A stretch of 64,000 bases of DNA from Desulfonatronum thiosulfatophilum (GTDB taxonomy: Bacteria; Desulfobacterota; Desulfovibrionia; Desulfovibrionales; Desulfonatronaceae). Made by a program: the position numbers and the translations under genes. The notes beneath the pieces are model-generated. The model was not told the DNA's origin. It searched no databases and worked only from the letters and a program-made list of their open reading frames with translations. Below, piece by piece: positions 17,884 through 27,138 of the stretch (positions within the stretch are counted from its first letter, which is position 1; each line of letters opens with the position of its first letter). The DNA lies in NCBI RefSeq assembly GCF_900104215.1, contig NZ_FMXO01000015.1:61368-125367 (forward strand), read 5' to 3'.

Positions 17884-20800
17884 CTACTTCGCGGGTTTCA
17901 CCCCATCCGCAATGGGCAACGCGAAGGAGAACGTGCTTCCCTTGCCGGGTTGGCTTTCCACCCAGATCCGACCGCCGTGCTTTTCGACGAAGTCCTTGCA
18001 CAGCAGAAGTCCCAGCCCGGTGCCCAGCTCGCCTTCCGTGCCCCGCAGGGATTTTTTCCGGGTCAAAATGAACAGGTTGGACAGGTGTTCCTCGTCCATG
18101 CCGACTCCGTTGTCCTGGACGGTGACAACAGCCATGTCCTTGTCCCTGACGGCGGAAATGAAGATGGTTCCGCCGCTCATGCTGAACTTGATGGCATTCG
18201 AGACAAAATTGCGCAAAATGGTGTCCAGCATCTGCTTGTCCGCGTAAACAAGCAGGTTCTGGTCCAGCTCGCTCTGCATGTAGACGTTCTTGTTTCCCGC
18301 GGTGGTCTGGAACAGCTCGATAGTATGTTCAATCGGATCCGCCAGCAGGCAGATCACCGGATTGTAGGTCAGCAGCCCCCGTTGCATCAACGACCATTCC
18401 AGCAGGTTCTTCAGGAGATTGAACATGGTCTCCGTGGCCTGGGCCAGTTCAAAGGCCATCCGTCGCAGGTCCTTCAAAGGCAAAGTATTGAACTCGTCGG
18501 TCAGCATCCTGGTCAGGGCCATGAAGCCGGCCAGAGGGCTCTTCAGGTCGTGGGCGATGATGGAGAAGAACTTGTCCTTTTCATCCAGAGCCTTTTGAAG
18601 CTTCTGATTATTCCGAACCAGGGCCTCCTTGTCCTGGACCCGGTCCGTGATGTCCTGGATGGCTCCCTCGACGCGGACGACTTCGCCGGATTCATTGCGG
18701 ATCGCCTCGCCGGTCTTGCGGATCCAGATGCGGTTGCCTCTCTTGTTGATGATTTCCACTTCAACATCAAAAGGCTCGCCTTTCTGAACACATTTGTCGA
18801 ATGCATCAACGATCGTTTGCTGCCATTCCGGAATATATCGACTGATGGCATCTTCCGGCGTCAGAGAATCTCCCGGTCCCAATCCATAAATTTCCGTCGC
18901 CTGGCCGCTGACATAGAGCCTGCGTTCCGCCACATTCACGCTCCAACCGCCGAACAAGGCCATGCTCGCGGCTCGCTCCAGCATGGTCTTGATACGCAGG
19001 ATCTCCAATTCGGTCCGCTTGCGATCGGAGATGTCCTGCATCGCGCCAATTACCCGCACAATGGCTCCGGATGCATCGCGCACCGCTTCGCCAACCCCCC
19101 GCACCCAACGGCGCTCACCATTCCCGACTATCAATTCCATTTCCTCGTCAAAGGGAACGCCTTCTTTCTCGCATTTCCTGAATACCTCTATGACTTTTTC
19201 TCGCGATTCCGGGGCGTACGCATTGAAACACTCTTCGACAGTCGGAGTGTATCCCTGCGGAAATCCATGAATCAGGGAAGTGTTTTGGGCCAGATAAACC
19301 TTCTGTTCCGCCAGATTCACGTTCCAGGCACCGAATTTGGCAAGGCGACTCGTCTGTTCCAGCAGGATATTGGTGCGCAGGATTTTCTCTTCGGCCCGCT
19401 TACGTTCGCTGATATCCTGAAATGCCCCCTCAACACGCACGATGACGCCGGAACTGTCCCGGATCGGTTCTCCCATGGCCCGGACCCAGATCAACCGCCC
19501 CTGGGAGGTTACTATCTGCATCTCCTCGTCATACGGCACGCCCTCATGGGCGCATTTGCCAAAGACCTCGGTAATTTTATCCCGCCACTCCGGAGCATAA
19601 AAACTCAAGCCCTCTTCCAGTGATGGAGAAAAATCCGCCGGCATTTCGTGAATTGCGGCGACCTCAGGGGTCCAGTAGACTCGGTTTTCGTGGAGATTGA
19701 TGCTCCATCCCCCGAACCTGGCCATACGCCCCGCCTTTTCGAGCACGTTATTAACGCGCAGGATTTCCTCTTCGAACTGTTTGGATTCGGTAATGTCTTG
19801 AAACGCGCCTTCAACACCCACGATGGCGCCGGAACCGTCTCGGATCGCCTCGCCAATGATCCGGACCCAGATCCGGTTGCCCTTGATGGTCACGATTTCA
19901 ATTTCTTCATCGAAAGGGATGCCTTCATGAACGCATTTATCGAAGACCTCCGTCATTGTGTCCCGCCATTCCGGAGTGATGAGGTTGAAGGCTTCCTCGA
20001 ATGACGGCGAATAATCCGGAGGCATTTCGTGAATCGCCGCTGTTTCCCCGATCAGAACGATCCGTTTGTCGGCCAGGTCCATGCGCCATCCGCCGAAAAG
20101 GGCCATCCGGCCGGCGCGTCCCAGCAGGGCCTGGGCTTGCCGGGCCTCCTCTTCGGCCCGTTTGCTTCTGGTGATATCCTGGATGGAGCCCTCAACCCGC
20201 ACGATGGCGCCGGAGGCGTCCCGGACCGGTGCGCCGAGATTGCGAACCCAGATCCGTTCGCCCTGTGCGGTGAACATCTCCACCTCCACATCGTAGGGCA
20301 CGCCTTCCCGAACGCATTTGCGGAACGCATCCCCCATCTTCTTGCGCGATTCGGGAGCATAATACGCTCCGGCTTCTTTCAGCGTTGGGTGCAGTTCATC
20401 GGGCTTTCCGCGAATTTCAGCCGCCTGGGGTGTCAGATGAACTCTGTTCTCCACCAAGTCCGCGCTCCAGCCACCGAAGCGGGCGACCCGGCCCGCGGTT
20501 TCCAGCAGGGCACTGGTCCGCGTGGTATTTTCCTCTTCCAGTTTACGTCTGGTGATGTCGCTGAACACGATGCGGCAGACCTGCCCGTTGTCCGTATCCT
20601 GGATGCTGGAGGTTTCAAAATGTCCCCAAAACCAGGACCCGTCCTGCTTCAGCAGGCGCATTTCCTCTGCCTGCACTTCCTCGGCCCCCAGGGCCCGCTT
20701 GCGATAATGGAAAAAAAGGTCCTGGTCTTCGGGCAGGATGAGATTGCTCAGGCTCTGGCCGATCAGATCAATGCGGCGAATTCCGAGCAGCGTGGCGGCG

Positions 20801-21105
20801 GTGAGATTGACTTCATGGATGAGGTTGTTTTTGTCGATGGTGACATACCCCACCGGCGCGAAGTCATACAGATCCTGAAAGCGGGCATGTTCCGCGTCCA
20901 GTTTCTCATGAGCGCGACGCAAATCCTCATTCTGCAGTTCCAATTCGATTTTGTGGACGCTCAGCTCGTGAAGAAGGCGCAGCCTCTCGTTTTCCGTCAT
21001 CTCGGCAAACTCGTCCGTGACTTTCTTCTTCGCCTTTTTCTTGGCCAGCTTCTCGGCACGTTCTCGCAACTTCTCGGCATCAGTAGGTTTTTCTTTCGTG
21101 CTCAT
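17884..21105 (-). CDS. Multi-PAS sensor histidine kinase
   Basis: A 1073-residue cytoplasmic kinase with no membrane segment. A Lys/Glu-rich coiled N-terminus (5-60) leads into a PAS domain (about 65-190). Five tandem PAS/PAC units of about 127 residues follow, starting near 201, 328, 457, 582 and 710, each opening with a GRMARFGGW-like motif. The kinase core has the H-box FFSIIAHDLKSPLAGF (about 851), DNGVGMDEEH and the GTGLGLLLCKDF G2 box. The ATG at 21105 follows GGAGATGCC; an upstream in-frame ATG at 21183 is less likely. No receiver is fused. The response regulator at 25330 is a possible partner (inference). Confidence 0.88.
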   Translation of the reverse strand: MSTKEKPTDAEKLRERAEKLAKKKAKKKVTDEFAEMTENERLRLLHELSVHKIELELQNEDLRRAHEKLDAEHARFQDLYDFAPVGYVTIDKNNLIHEVNLTAATLLGIRRIDLIGQSLSNLILPEDQDLFFHYRKRALGAEEVQAEEMRLLKQDGSWFWGHFETSSIQDTDNGQVCRIVFSDITRRKLEEENTTRTSALLETAGRVARFGGWSADLVENRVHLTPQAAEIRGKPDELHPTLKEAGAYYAPESRKKMGDAFRKCVREGVPYDVEVEMFTAQGERIWVRNLGAPVRDASGAIVRVEGSIQDITRSKRAEEEARQAQALLGRAGRMALFGGWRMDLADKRIVLIGETAAIHEMPPDYSPSFEEAFNLITPEWRDTMTEVFDKCVHEGIPFDEEIEIVTIKGNRIWVRIIGEAIRDGSGAIVGVEGAFQDITESKQFEEEILRVNNVLEKAGRMARFGGWSINLHENRVYWTPEVAAIHEMPADFSPSLEEGLSFYAPEWRDKITEVFGKCAHEGVPYDEEMQIVTSQGRLIWVRAMGEPIRDSSGVIVRVEGAFQDISERKRAEEKILRTNILLEQTSRLAKFGAWNVNLAEQKVYLAQNTSLIHGFPQGYTPTVEECFNAYAPESREKVIEVFRKCEKEGVPFDEEMELIVGNGERRWVRGVGEAVRDASGAIVRVIGAMQDISDRKRTELEILRIKTMLERAASMALFGGWSVNVAERRLYVSGQATEIYGLGPGDSLTPEDAISRYIPEWQQTIVDAFDKCVQKGEPFDVEVEIINKRGNRIWIRKTGEAIRNESGEVVRVEGAIQDITDRVQDKEALVRNNQKLQKALDEKDKFFSIIAHDLKSPLAGFMALTRMLTDEFNTLPLKDLRRMAFELAQATETMFNLLKNLLEWSLMQRGLLTYNPVICLLADPIEHTIELFQTTAGNKNVYMQSELDQNLLVYADKQMLDTILRNFVSNAIKFSMSGGTIFISAVRDKDMAVVTVQDNGVGMDEEHLSNLFILTRKKSLRGTEGELGTGLGLLLCKDFVEKHGGRIWVESQPGKGSTFSFALPIADGVKPAK

Positions 21106-21167
21106 CAGGCATCTCCGAATCGATGTTTTAAGCAAATGGCAACTATTCAGGCCAGCCGTGATCTTCG

Positions 21168-21254
21168 GCCTGGATGCCGGCATTCGCCGACATGACTGAC
21201 ATGGAAACAGCTTTCAGCAACAAGTCATTCCGGCGAAAGCCGGAATCCAGTGCA
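21168..21254. repeat. REP-like palindromic repeat, copy 2
   Basis: Same design as 2484-2564: an outer GGATGCCGGCATTCGCCGACATGA block, the spacer ACATGGAAACAGCTTTCAG, then CATTCCGGCGAAAGCCGGAA. It overlaps the upstream region of the PAS kinase and lies on one side of the GIY-YIG gene. Confidence 0.8.
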
Positions 21255-21346
21255 AGTTAATGATCATTCACCGAATGAGCTGAATAGTAACATCCTGGCT
21301 ATTCAGCGAAGCCTGTCTCAGGCTTGAACCGGGAGCCAGAATCCGG

Positions 21347-21637
21347 TCAAACGAGCTCATGGTATAGATCTATCCATTCCGGGTTCAATTCCTCAATCAA
21401 ATCTAACTTCCATTTGCGCTTCCATTCTTTTATTCGCTTCTCCCGATTGATTGCTGACTGCATAGTATCGTGTAACTCATACCAAACCAGTTGATGAACA
21501 GCGTAACGCGTGGTAAATCCCTCAACGATGTTGTTCTTATGCTGCCAGACCCTTTTTACAAGATCCGAGGTGACGCCCACATAGAGGGTACCATTCCTTT
21601 TGCTCGCCAAAATATATACCGTCGGCTGTTTACTCAT
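21347..21637 (-). CDS. GIY-YIG nuclease domain protein
   Basis: A 96-residue stand-alone GIY-YIG domain (UPF0213/YhbQ-like class). It contains VYILASKRNGTLYVGVTSDL (the GIY and YIG strands), the catalytic-type Arg in LVKRVWQHK, and the conserved INREKRIKEWKRKWKLDLIE tail. Such proteins are widespread and are often found in copies next to palindromic repeats; the cellular role is unknown. Here REP-like repeats lie on both sides (21168-21254 and 21690-21771), so the segment may have moved as a unit. Confidence 0.9.
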   Translation of the reverse strand: MSKQPTVYILASKRNGTLYVGVTSDLVKRVWQHKNNIVEGFTTRYAVHQLVWYELHDTMQSAINREKRIKEWKRKWKLDLIEELNPEWIDLYHELV

Positions 21638-21689
21638 TGTAACGATTCAGTTCATTCAGTTCATTCAGTGGTTGATCGTTCACCTGCAC

Positions 21690-21771
21690 TGGATACCGGC
21701 GTTCGCCGGTATGACTGACATGGGAACGGCTTGCTCAGATACGTCATTCCGGCGAACGCCGGTATCCAGGT
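21690..21771. repeat. REP-like palindromic repeat, copy 3
   Basis: Two arms, ACCGGCGTTCGCCGGTATGA and CATTCCGGCGAACGCCGGTA, are separated by about 35 bases. It is directly repeated relative to copy 2, with the GIY-YIG gene between them. Confidence 0.8.
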
Positions 21772-21865
21772 TTTCTTTTCAGATTTACTGAGTAGACACG
21801 TTTTTTTTGGTTTTGGTTTCCGGTTTTCGCCGGAATACCCCCCATCACCCATCACCCATCACCCA

Positions 21866-24800
21866 TCACCCATCCTTCCCCGTAACGTCCTCAATGGACA
21901 GCAAAATATAATCAAGACCGGATTCCCTGAGAATGCGGCCGTTGAGCAGCATGGTCCGCTTCCCTATGGTTTCGAACTCGTGGGTGACCATGAAGTCGTT
22001 GAATGTCTGGTCCTCACGGAGAACCTTGTCCAGCAATCCCTGCAGTTCGGGAATATCCCACTGCATGTTGCCCAGCTCGGATAGCATCAGGCCCTTGGTG
22101 TTAGCTTCCGATACCTGGAACATTCTGAGAAATGCGAGGTTGGTCAAAACCACCTTCTTTTCCGCGTCCAGAACGACCATCGGAGCCCGCGACGTTTCCA
22201 CGATGGCCCCGGACAACAGCCGGTACCGGGTCTCGCTTCGTTCGACTTCTCGCAGCTTGTCCCGGGTTTCCTTTTGGCTGTTGATGTCCAGGAAGGTGAT
22301 CACCGCTCCCTCGATGACGTTGTCCTGAGTGCGGTAAGGACGGATCTTTATCAGATACCAGTCGCCGTCGGTATTGCGTACTTCAATATCCTTGGAACCC
22401 AGCGAGTCCAACACACCCTGAATGTCCTCCATCAGGCTGTCGTAATTTTTCAGCTTGGTGACAATGTGGCCTATGGGGCGGCCCACATCCCCCTTGATCA
22501 GATTGATTACCTGGGTCGTAGCCGGGGTGAAGCGGACAATGTGCAATTCCGTGTCCACGAACAGCGTGCCCACGCCGGTGGCGGCGAAAAGATTGTTCAT
22601 GTCGTTGTTGGCCCGTGTCAGCTCGGTGACGTAGGTCTGCAACTGGGCGTTGACCGTGGTCAGCTCCTCGTTGACCGACTGCAGTTCCTCCTTGGAGGTC
22701 TCCAGCTCCTCATTGGTGGATTGCAGCTCCTCGTTGATCGACTGCATCTCCTCGTTGGTGGATTGCAACTCCTCGTTGGACGTTTCCAGCTCCTCGAGGG
22801 TGGACTGAAGGCTGTTGTCCTTCATCCGAATCTCCTCCTGGAGCGAAGCGATCTGCTCCGAGGCGTCCATCTGCTCGAAGTCGGGAGTCTCTTCGTCAGG
22901 CGCAACCGATTTGTCGGCCCTCAGGGACGGGTCCGCGAACTGGTGAGCGTGTTGAGAATGTTCAGGGAATGCGGACCTGGCCTGTTCCAGGACGATCAGA
23001 AACAAGGGGCCGCCGGTTTCAATGGCTTCCCGGCGCGATGCGCTAACGGGATAGATAGTCAGATTGCACACGGTCATGTGGCCGTTGGTTTTGACCTTCA
23101 CCCCGTAACTGCGCACGATCTCGCGCTTGACCGCGGACTTGTGCAGGGCCACGGAGAGTTCCGTGCGCAGCCCCAGGCGGGCCATGCGGAGAACGTTGTT
23201 CACCGCGGCCTCACCCGGTTCCGGCTCCAGATACATTCCGGTGCGACCGTGCAGGTAGAGGATGTCGCCATGGTCCCTGATCAGGGCGGCTGCCGCGCCA
23301 TAATGTTCCAGGAGCATCTGTTCCGACAGCCTGCGCACAGGAGACTTCTGATCCGGCTCCTTTTTCTGGGCGGAATGCTCAAAGGCTTTCTTTTTGCGGG
23401 TCATCGAGGGCAGGAGATGCACGAGATCCGGGTGGCGAGCGCCAAAACGGTCGCGTTTGTGCTGGTACAACTTCCATTTGCGATCCAGGGTGGTGAAAAG
23501 ATCGCCGAAATCGCCGACGCTTTCGGAACTCCCCAGGAAGAGATATCCGTCCGGAGTCAACGCGTAATGAAAAAGGGGAATCAGTCGTTTCTGCAATCCG
23601 CCGCCCATGTAGATCAACAGGTTGCGGCAACTGATCAGGTCGATCCGGGAAAATGGCGGATCCCTGACGACATTCTGTTCGGAAAAGATCAACATCTCCC
23701 GGATGTTTTTATTGGCGCGGTAACCGTCCCGATCCACGTCCCTGGTGAAAAAGTTTTTCAGTCGCTGTTCCGAAATGTCCGCGGCAATGTTGGCTGGAAA
23801 AAAACCGGCCCGGGCTTTGGTCAGGGCCCGGTCGTCGATGTCCGTGGCAAAAATCTGCACCGTGACGTTCAGGTTCAGGGCCGCTCTCTGCTCGGCCAGC
23901 AGGATGGCCAGGGAATAGGCCTCCTCCCCGGTGGAGCAGCCCGGGCACCAGACCCGGATTGCCTCGGAGGAATCGGAGCTCTTGTCGAACAGCCGGGGGA
24001 TGACCTTTTCCTCGAGAGCCTGGAAGGCCTCGGGATCGCGAAAAAAACTGGTCACGCCGATCAGCAGGTCGCGAAAGAGTTCTTCGGTCTCATGCTCGTC
24101 CTTCTCCAAAAACTCAATGTAATCCTTGGGCTTTGTGAAGTGGTGCAGAGCCATGCGCCGTTCGATGCGCCGGTGGATGGTGCTGGGCTTGTACTGGGAA
24201 AAATCGTGCCCGGATCGGGCGTGCAGCAGACTCAGCATGAACTTCATGGGATTTTTTTTTGCGGACGGAGAATCCGGGGAACCTGGTTTCGACCGTGCGT
24301 ATTCCGCGTAGGCCATGAGCTGGGCGGGCATTTTGTCCGGCTGCAGTACGTAGTCCACCTGGTCCGTGGCAATGGCGCTTTCCGGCATGCCGGCGAAGTC
24401 GCAGGTTTCCGGTTCCTGGGCCAGCGTCAGTCCGCCCACGCCCTTGACCTCCCGGACCCCGATCGCACCATCGCTGCCCGTGCCCGAAAGCACGATCACA
24501 ATGGCCCGCTCACCCTGCTCCCGAGCCAGGGAGCGGAAAAAGTGGTCGATGGGCATGCGCCGGAGGCGGGACGTGGTTTGCTTCTCCAGCCGCAGGGCGC
24601 CCTTCTGGAGGAATATGTCGTTGTTCGGCGGGATGGTGTAGACATTGTTGGGCTGCACGACCATCCCGTCCCGGGCTTCCTGGACCGGCATCCGGGTGTG
24701 GTGCTGGATGATCTCGGACAGCATGCTTTTGTAGTCCGCGGCAAGATGCTGGATAAGGACGAACGCCATGCCCGGGTCCCTGTCCTTGGGCATGCCGGAA

Positions 24801-24973
24801 AAAAAGGACTCGAAGGCGGCCAGACCCCCGGCCGAGGCCCCGAGACCCACGATGAAGAAGCCGGAATCGGCGGATTTCCCCTTCGATTCGGCAACTTCCG
24901 CGCCATCGGGTTTGGCGGGCCGGGCGGGTTGGGGGTTATTTTTACTCTCGGTATCGTTGTTTTCAGTTGTCAT
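21866..24973 (-). CDS. CheB-CheR-PAS fusion chemotaxis-type protein
   Basis: A 1035-residue fusion. The methylesterase domain (about 35-215) carries the active-site GLGASAGGLAAF and SGTGSDGAIGV. The methyltransferase domain (about 235-490) has the HRRIERRM helix and the SAM-binding WCPGCSTGEEAYSLAI. A long heptad coiled coil (about 708-785, repeated E-E-L-Q-S-T/S-N units) follows, then two PAS domains to the C-terminus. There is no histidine kinase domain, although many relatives have one. It probably works with the nearby kinase or regulator in a chemosensory-like pathway (inference). It is downstream of the sigma-54 regulator on the same strand. Confidence 0.9.
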   Translation of the reverse strand: MTTENNDTESKNNPQPARPAKPDGAEVAESKGKSADSGFFIVGLGASAGGLAAFESFFSGMPKDRDPGMAFVLIQHLAADYKSMLSEIIQHHTRMPVQEARDGMVVQPNNVYTIPPNNDIFLQKGALRLEKQTTSRLRRMPIDHFFRSLAREQGERAIVIVLSGTGSDGAIGVREVKGVGGLTLAQEPETCDFAGMPESAIATDQVDYVLQPDKMPAQLMAYAEYARSKPGSPDSPSAKKNPMKFMLSLLHARSGHDFSQYKPSTIHRRIERRMALHHFTKPKDYIEFLEKDEHETEELFRDLLIGVTSFFRDPEAFQALEEKVIPRLFDKSSDSSEAIRVWCPGCSTGEEAYSLAILLAEQRAALNLNVTVQIFATDIDDRALTKARAGFFPANIAADISEQRLKNFFTRDVDRDGYRANKNIREMLIFSEQNVVRDPPFSRIDLISCRNLLIYMGGGLQKRLIPLFHYALTPDGYLFLGSSESVGDFGDLFTTLDRKWKLYQHKRDRFGARHPDLVHLLPSMTRKKKAFEHSAQKKEPDQKSPVRRLSEQMLLEHYGAAAALIRDHGDILYLHGRTGMYLEPEPGEAAVNNVLRMARLGLRTELSVALHKSAVKREIVRSYGVKVKTNGHMTVCNLTIYPVSASRREAIETGGPLFLIVLEQARSAFPEHSQHAHQFADPSLRADKSVAPDEETPDFEQMDASEQIASLQEEIRMKDNSLQSTLEELETSNEELQSTNEEMQSINEELQSTNEELETSKEELQSVNEELTTVNAQLQTYVTELTRANNDMNNLFAATGVGTLFVDTELHIVRFTPATTQVINLIKGDVGRPIGHIVTKLKNYDSLMEDIQGVLDSLGSKDIEVRNTDGDWYLIKIRPYRTQDNVIEGAVITFLDINSQKETRDKLREVERSETRYRLLSGAIVETSRAPMVVLDAEKKVVLTNLAFLRMFQVSEANTKGLMLSELGNMQWDIPELQGLLDKVLREDQTFNDFMVTHEFETIGKRTMLLNGRILRESGLDYILLSIEDVTGKDG

Positions 24974-25050
24974 GACAGATTCTTTTTTTCGCGAATGCTC
25001 GTATACTCATTTGCGTTCATTGAGCCGAATATCCAAGTGCATGCCCCAGG

Positions 25051-25085
25051 TCGAAATCGCAATCGCAATCGCAATCGCAATCGAA
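25051..25085 (+). repeat. 12-mer tract (forward)
   Basis: AATCGC units upstream of the CheB-CheR start. It forms an inverted pair with the tract at 25219-25258, enclosing the right copy of the 80-bp repeat. Confidence 0.8.
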
Positions 25086-25100
25086 GAAGGTTTCGAGGGT

Positions 25101-25181
25101 CATGGCGGCCTTTGCTGGGAACGCGAGGCTCTGCACTCGCAGTTCTTGAAGAGCGGGTACGGAGCCCCGCGTTCCCGGGGG
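25101..25181. repeat. 80-bp inverted repeat, right copy
   Basis: Reverse complement of 17768-17847 with few mismatches: a GGGAACGCGAGGCTCTGCAC arm, the centre AGTTCTTGAAGAGCGGG, and a CCCCGCGTTCCCGG arm. It lies between two inverted 12-mer tracts, a nested arrangement. Confidence 0.85.
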
Positions 25182-25218
25182 TGTCACGACAGATGTATCG
25201 AAAAATGTTCGCCACGGA

Positions 25219-25258
25219 CGATTGCGATTACGATTTCGATTACGATTGCGATTACGAT
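25219..25258 (-). repeat. 12-mer tract (reverse)
   Basis: CGATTACGATTTCGATTACG-type units, opposite in orientation to 25051-25085. It lies about 70 bases beyond the stop of the sigma-54 regulator. Confidence 0.8.
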
Positions 25259-25329
25259 GAAGAAAGCTATTCACATAACCTGCGGTCAGGCATCAGCGAT
25301 TGCCGGACAGACTTCCGGCCGGGAATCAA

Positions 25330-26757
25330 TCACCCCGACCTGCCCGGTCTGGGAATGTCATATTTCTTGAGGAGCCCGTAGAGCCTGGCCTGGCTGAGGC
25401 CGGAATGGTGCAGCGCTTTCTTGAGATCGTTGCCGGCGCTGTGCATCAGGTGCGTCAGGTAATTTTTTTCGGTGGCTTCACGGACATGGGTGCAGAAGGT
25501 TTTCCAGTCCTGGCCGAGAAGTTCCGCAGGCGGCTCATAGGCTGCATTGGGAGGGGCCGGGGTGCCGTGATCATAGGACGTCGAATGCTTGGATTTGAGA
25601 AACCGGACATGCAGCTCCCTGGGGAGATGGGAGGGATACAGCACCCGTTCTTCAGGCGCCGAGGCGACCAGCGCCTTGAGCGTATTCACCAGTTCCCGCA
25701 CGTTGCCCGGCCAGTCGTGGTCCGCGAACAGGTCCATCAGATCCGGGGAGGCGATCTTGTCCGGGAGTCCCGAGTAGCGGCTGATGACGGTGAGGTGATG
25801 TTTCACGAGATCGCCCAGATCGTCGAGGCGTTCCCGAAGCGAAGGGAGCTGGATGGTCACGGTCTGAATCCGGAACAGCAGATCCTCCCGAAACCGACCC
25901 TGGCGCGACATTTCATTCAGGTTGCGGTTGCTGGCGCAAACCAGCCGAAAATTGCTGGTCAGTTCCTGGTTCTGGCCCAGGGGACGGTATGTCCGGCTTT
26001 CCAGAACCCGCAGAAAGCTTTTCTGCAGGGCCGGCGGCATTTCGCTGACCTCGTCCAGGAACAGCGTGCCCTTGTGGGCCCGCTGGACCAGCCCGATGCG
26101 ATCCGAGACCGCCCCGGTGAACGCGCCTTTGCGATACCCGAACAGTTCGCTGCCCGCGATGGTTTCAGTCAGAGAAGCGCAATCCACGACCACCAGTTCC
26201 TGGTCCTTGCGCGGGCTGTTGGCGTGCAGAGCCCGGGCAAAGACTTCCTTTCCGGTGCCCGTCTCCCCGAGAAACAGGACTTCCGCGGAACTCTTGGCCG
26301 CCCGGCCCATTTCCTCAAGGCAACGCCGCAAGGCCGCGCTTTCCCCGATGATGCCTTCCCGGTTCACCGGCAGCAGGGCCAGCCGGGTGCTCCGATACTC
26401 CAGGGCCCGCATGCAGGAGAGCTTCATCTCCAGGGGGGTGCTGGACTTGGTGATGAAGTCCCAGGCGCCCTTCAAAATGGCCAGTTCCGCGTTCTCGGAT
26501 TCGATGGAACCGGTAACCACGATGATTTCCGGTGAATTGGGCATGGATTTGAGATCCGGAAGAATGTCCATTCCGAAGCCGTCGGGAAGCTGCAGATCGA
26601 GAAAGATCAGGTCGATGTCCTGATTCTGGGAGTGCGCCAGATTCTGCCCTTCCGTGAGGGTCGGGGTGTGAATGATCCTGTGCCCCTCGCTGGCCAGGAC
26701 GTCGGAAAGCGCGGCGCTGAACAGTTCATCGTCGTCAATGATCAGAATGGTGGCCAT
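25330..26757 (-). CDS. Sigma-54-dependent response regulator (NtrC family)
   Basis: A 475-residue activator. The receiver has the acidic D8-D9 pair and phospho-acceptor Asp54. The AAA+ domain has Walker A GETGTGKE, the sigma-54 contact loop GYRKGAFTGAV and Walker B TLFLDEVSEMP. The C-terminal Fis-type helix-turn-helix is around LKKALHHSGLSQARLYGLLK. All elements needed for sigma-54 activation are intact. It is first in a same-strand run with CheB-CheR and the PAS kinase. Its target promoters are unknown. Confidence 0.93.
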   Translation of the reverse strand: MATILIIDDDELFSAALSDVLASEGHRIIHTPTLTEGQNLAHSQNQDIDLIFLDLQLPDGFGMDILPDLKSMPNSPEIIVVTGSIESENAELAILKGAWDFITKSSTPLEMKLSCMRALEYRSTRLALLPVNREGIIGESAALRRCLEEMGRAAKSSAEVLFLGETGTGKEVFARALHANSPRKDQELVVVDCASLTETIAGSELFGYRKGAFTGAVSDRIGLVQRAHKGTLFLDEVSEMPPALQKSFLRVLESRTYRPLGQNQELTSNFRLVCASNRNLNEMSRQGRFREDLLFRIQTVTIQLPSLRERLDDLGDLVKHHLTVISRYSGLPDKIASPDLMDLFADHDWPGNVRELVNTLKALVASAPEERVLYPSHLPRELHVRFLKSKHSTSYDHGTPAPPNAAYEPPAELLGQDWKTFCTHVREATEKNYLTHLMHSAGNDLKKALHHSGLSQARLYGLLKKYDIPRPGRSG

Positions 26758-27138
26758 GGAAGGTCTCGATTATCCGAAGGTTCAACGGTGAAGGACCATG
26801 TCGCTGTTTCGGCGCACGTATGTACCCCTGCCGGCCAGAGGCAACGTCTCCCCGTAAATGGGAAAAGGAGCATGTCGGCGACACGACTTCATTCATACGC
26901 GCCAATAGCCATCCTCCCTGAAACATTTTTATGGGAAGTCATTATCTTAATTCTTAACAAATGGGAACAGACCTCCGCATTATGGTATTTCACGAGACGT
27001 AAACGTGTATATGGATGGGTGCCGCTTTCGAGGTGCACCCCATCCATGTTTCGGATTCCGAATTTATGAGCAACTCAACGCTCTCGCTACCACGCCCACC
27101 TTTTGTAATCGTAACACAAGGAGCGGAACTGACGTCGG
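26758..27138. other. Intergenic region without a gene
   Basis: No credible coding frame was seen. The region holds the upstream part of the sigma-54 regulator and, near its right end, an imperfect hairpin at 27011-27047. Nothing else was recognised. Confidence 0.6.
27011..27047 (-). terminator. Hairpin downstream of the amidohydrolase gene
   Basis: ATGGATGGGTGC pairs with GCACCCCATCCAT (one bulged base) across a 10-base loop, about 90 bases past the amidohydrolase stop. No U-run follows, so termination is only probable. Confidence 0.45.

Noticed and set aside
22274..25381. 1035-codon plus-strand frame opposite the CheB-CheR gene
   Set aside because: Mirror-frame artefact; the minus-strand product has clear catalytic motifs, while this frame has none and runs through repeat DNA.
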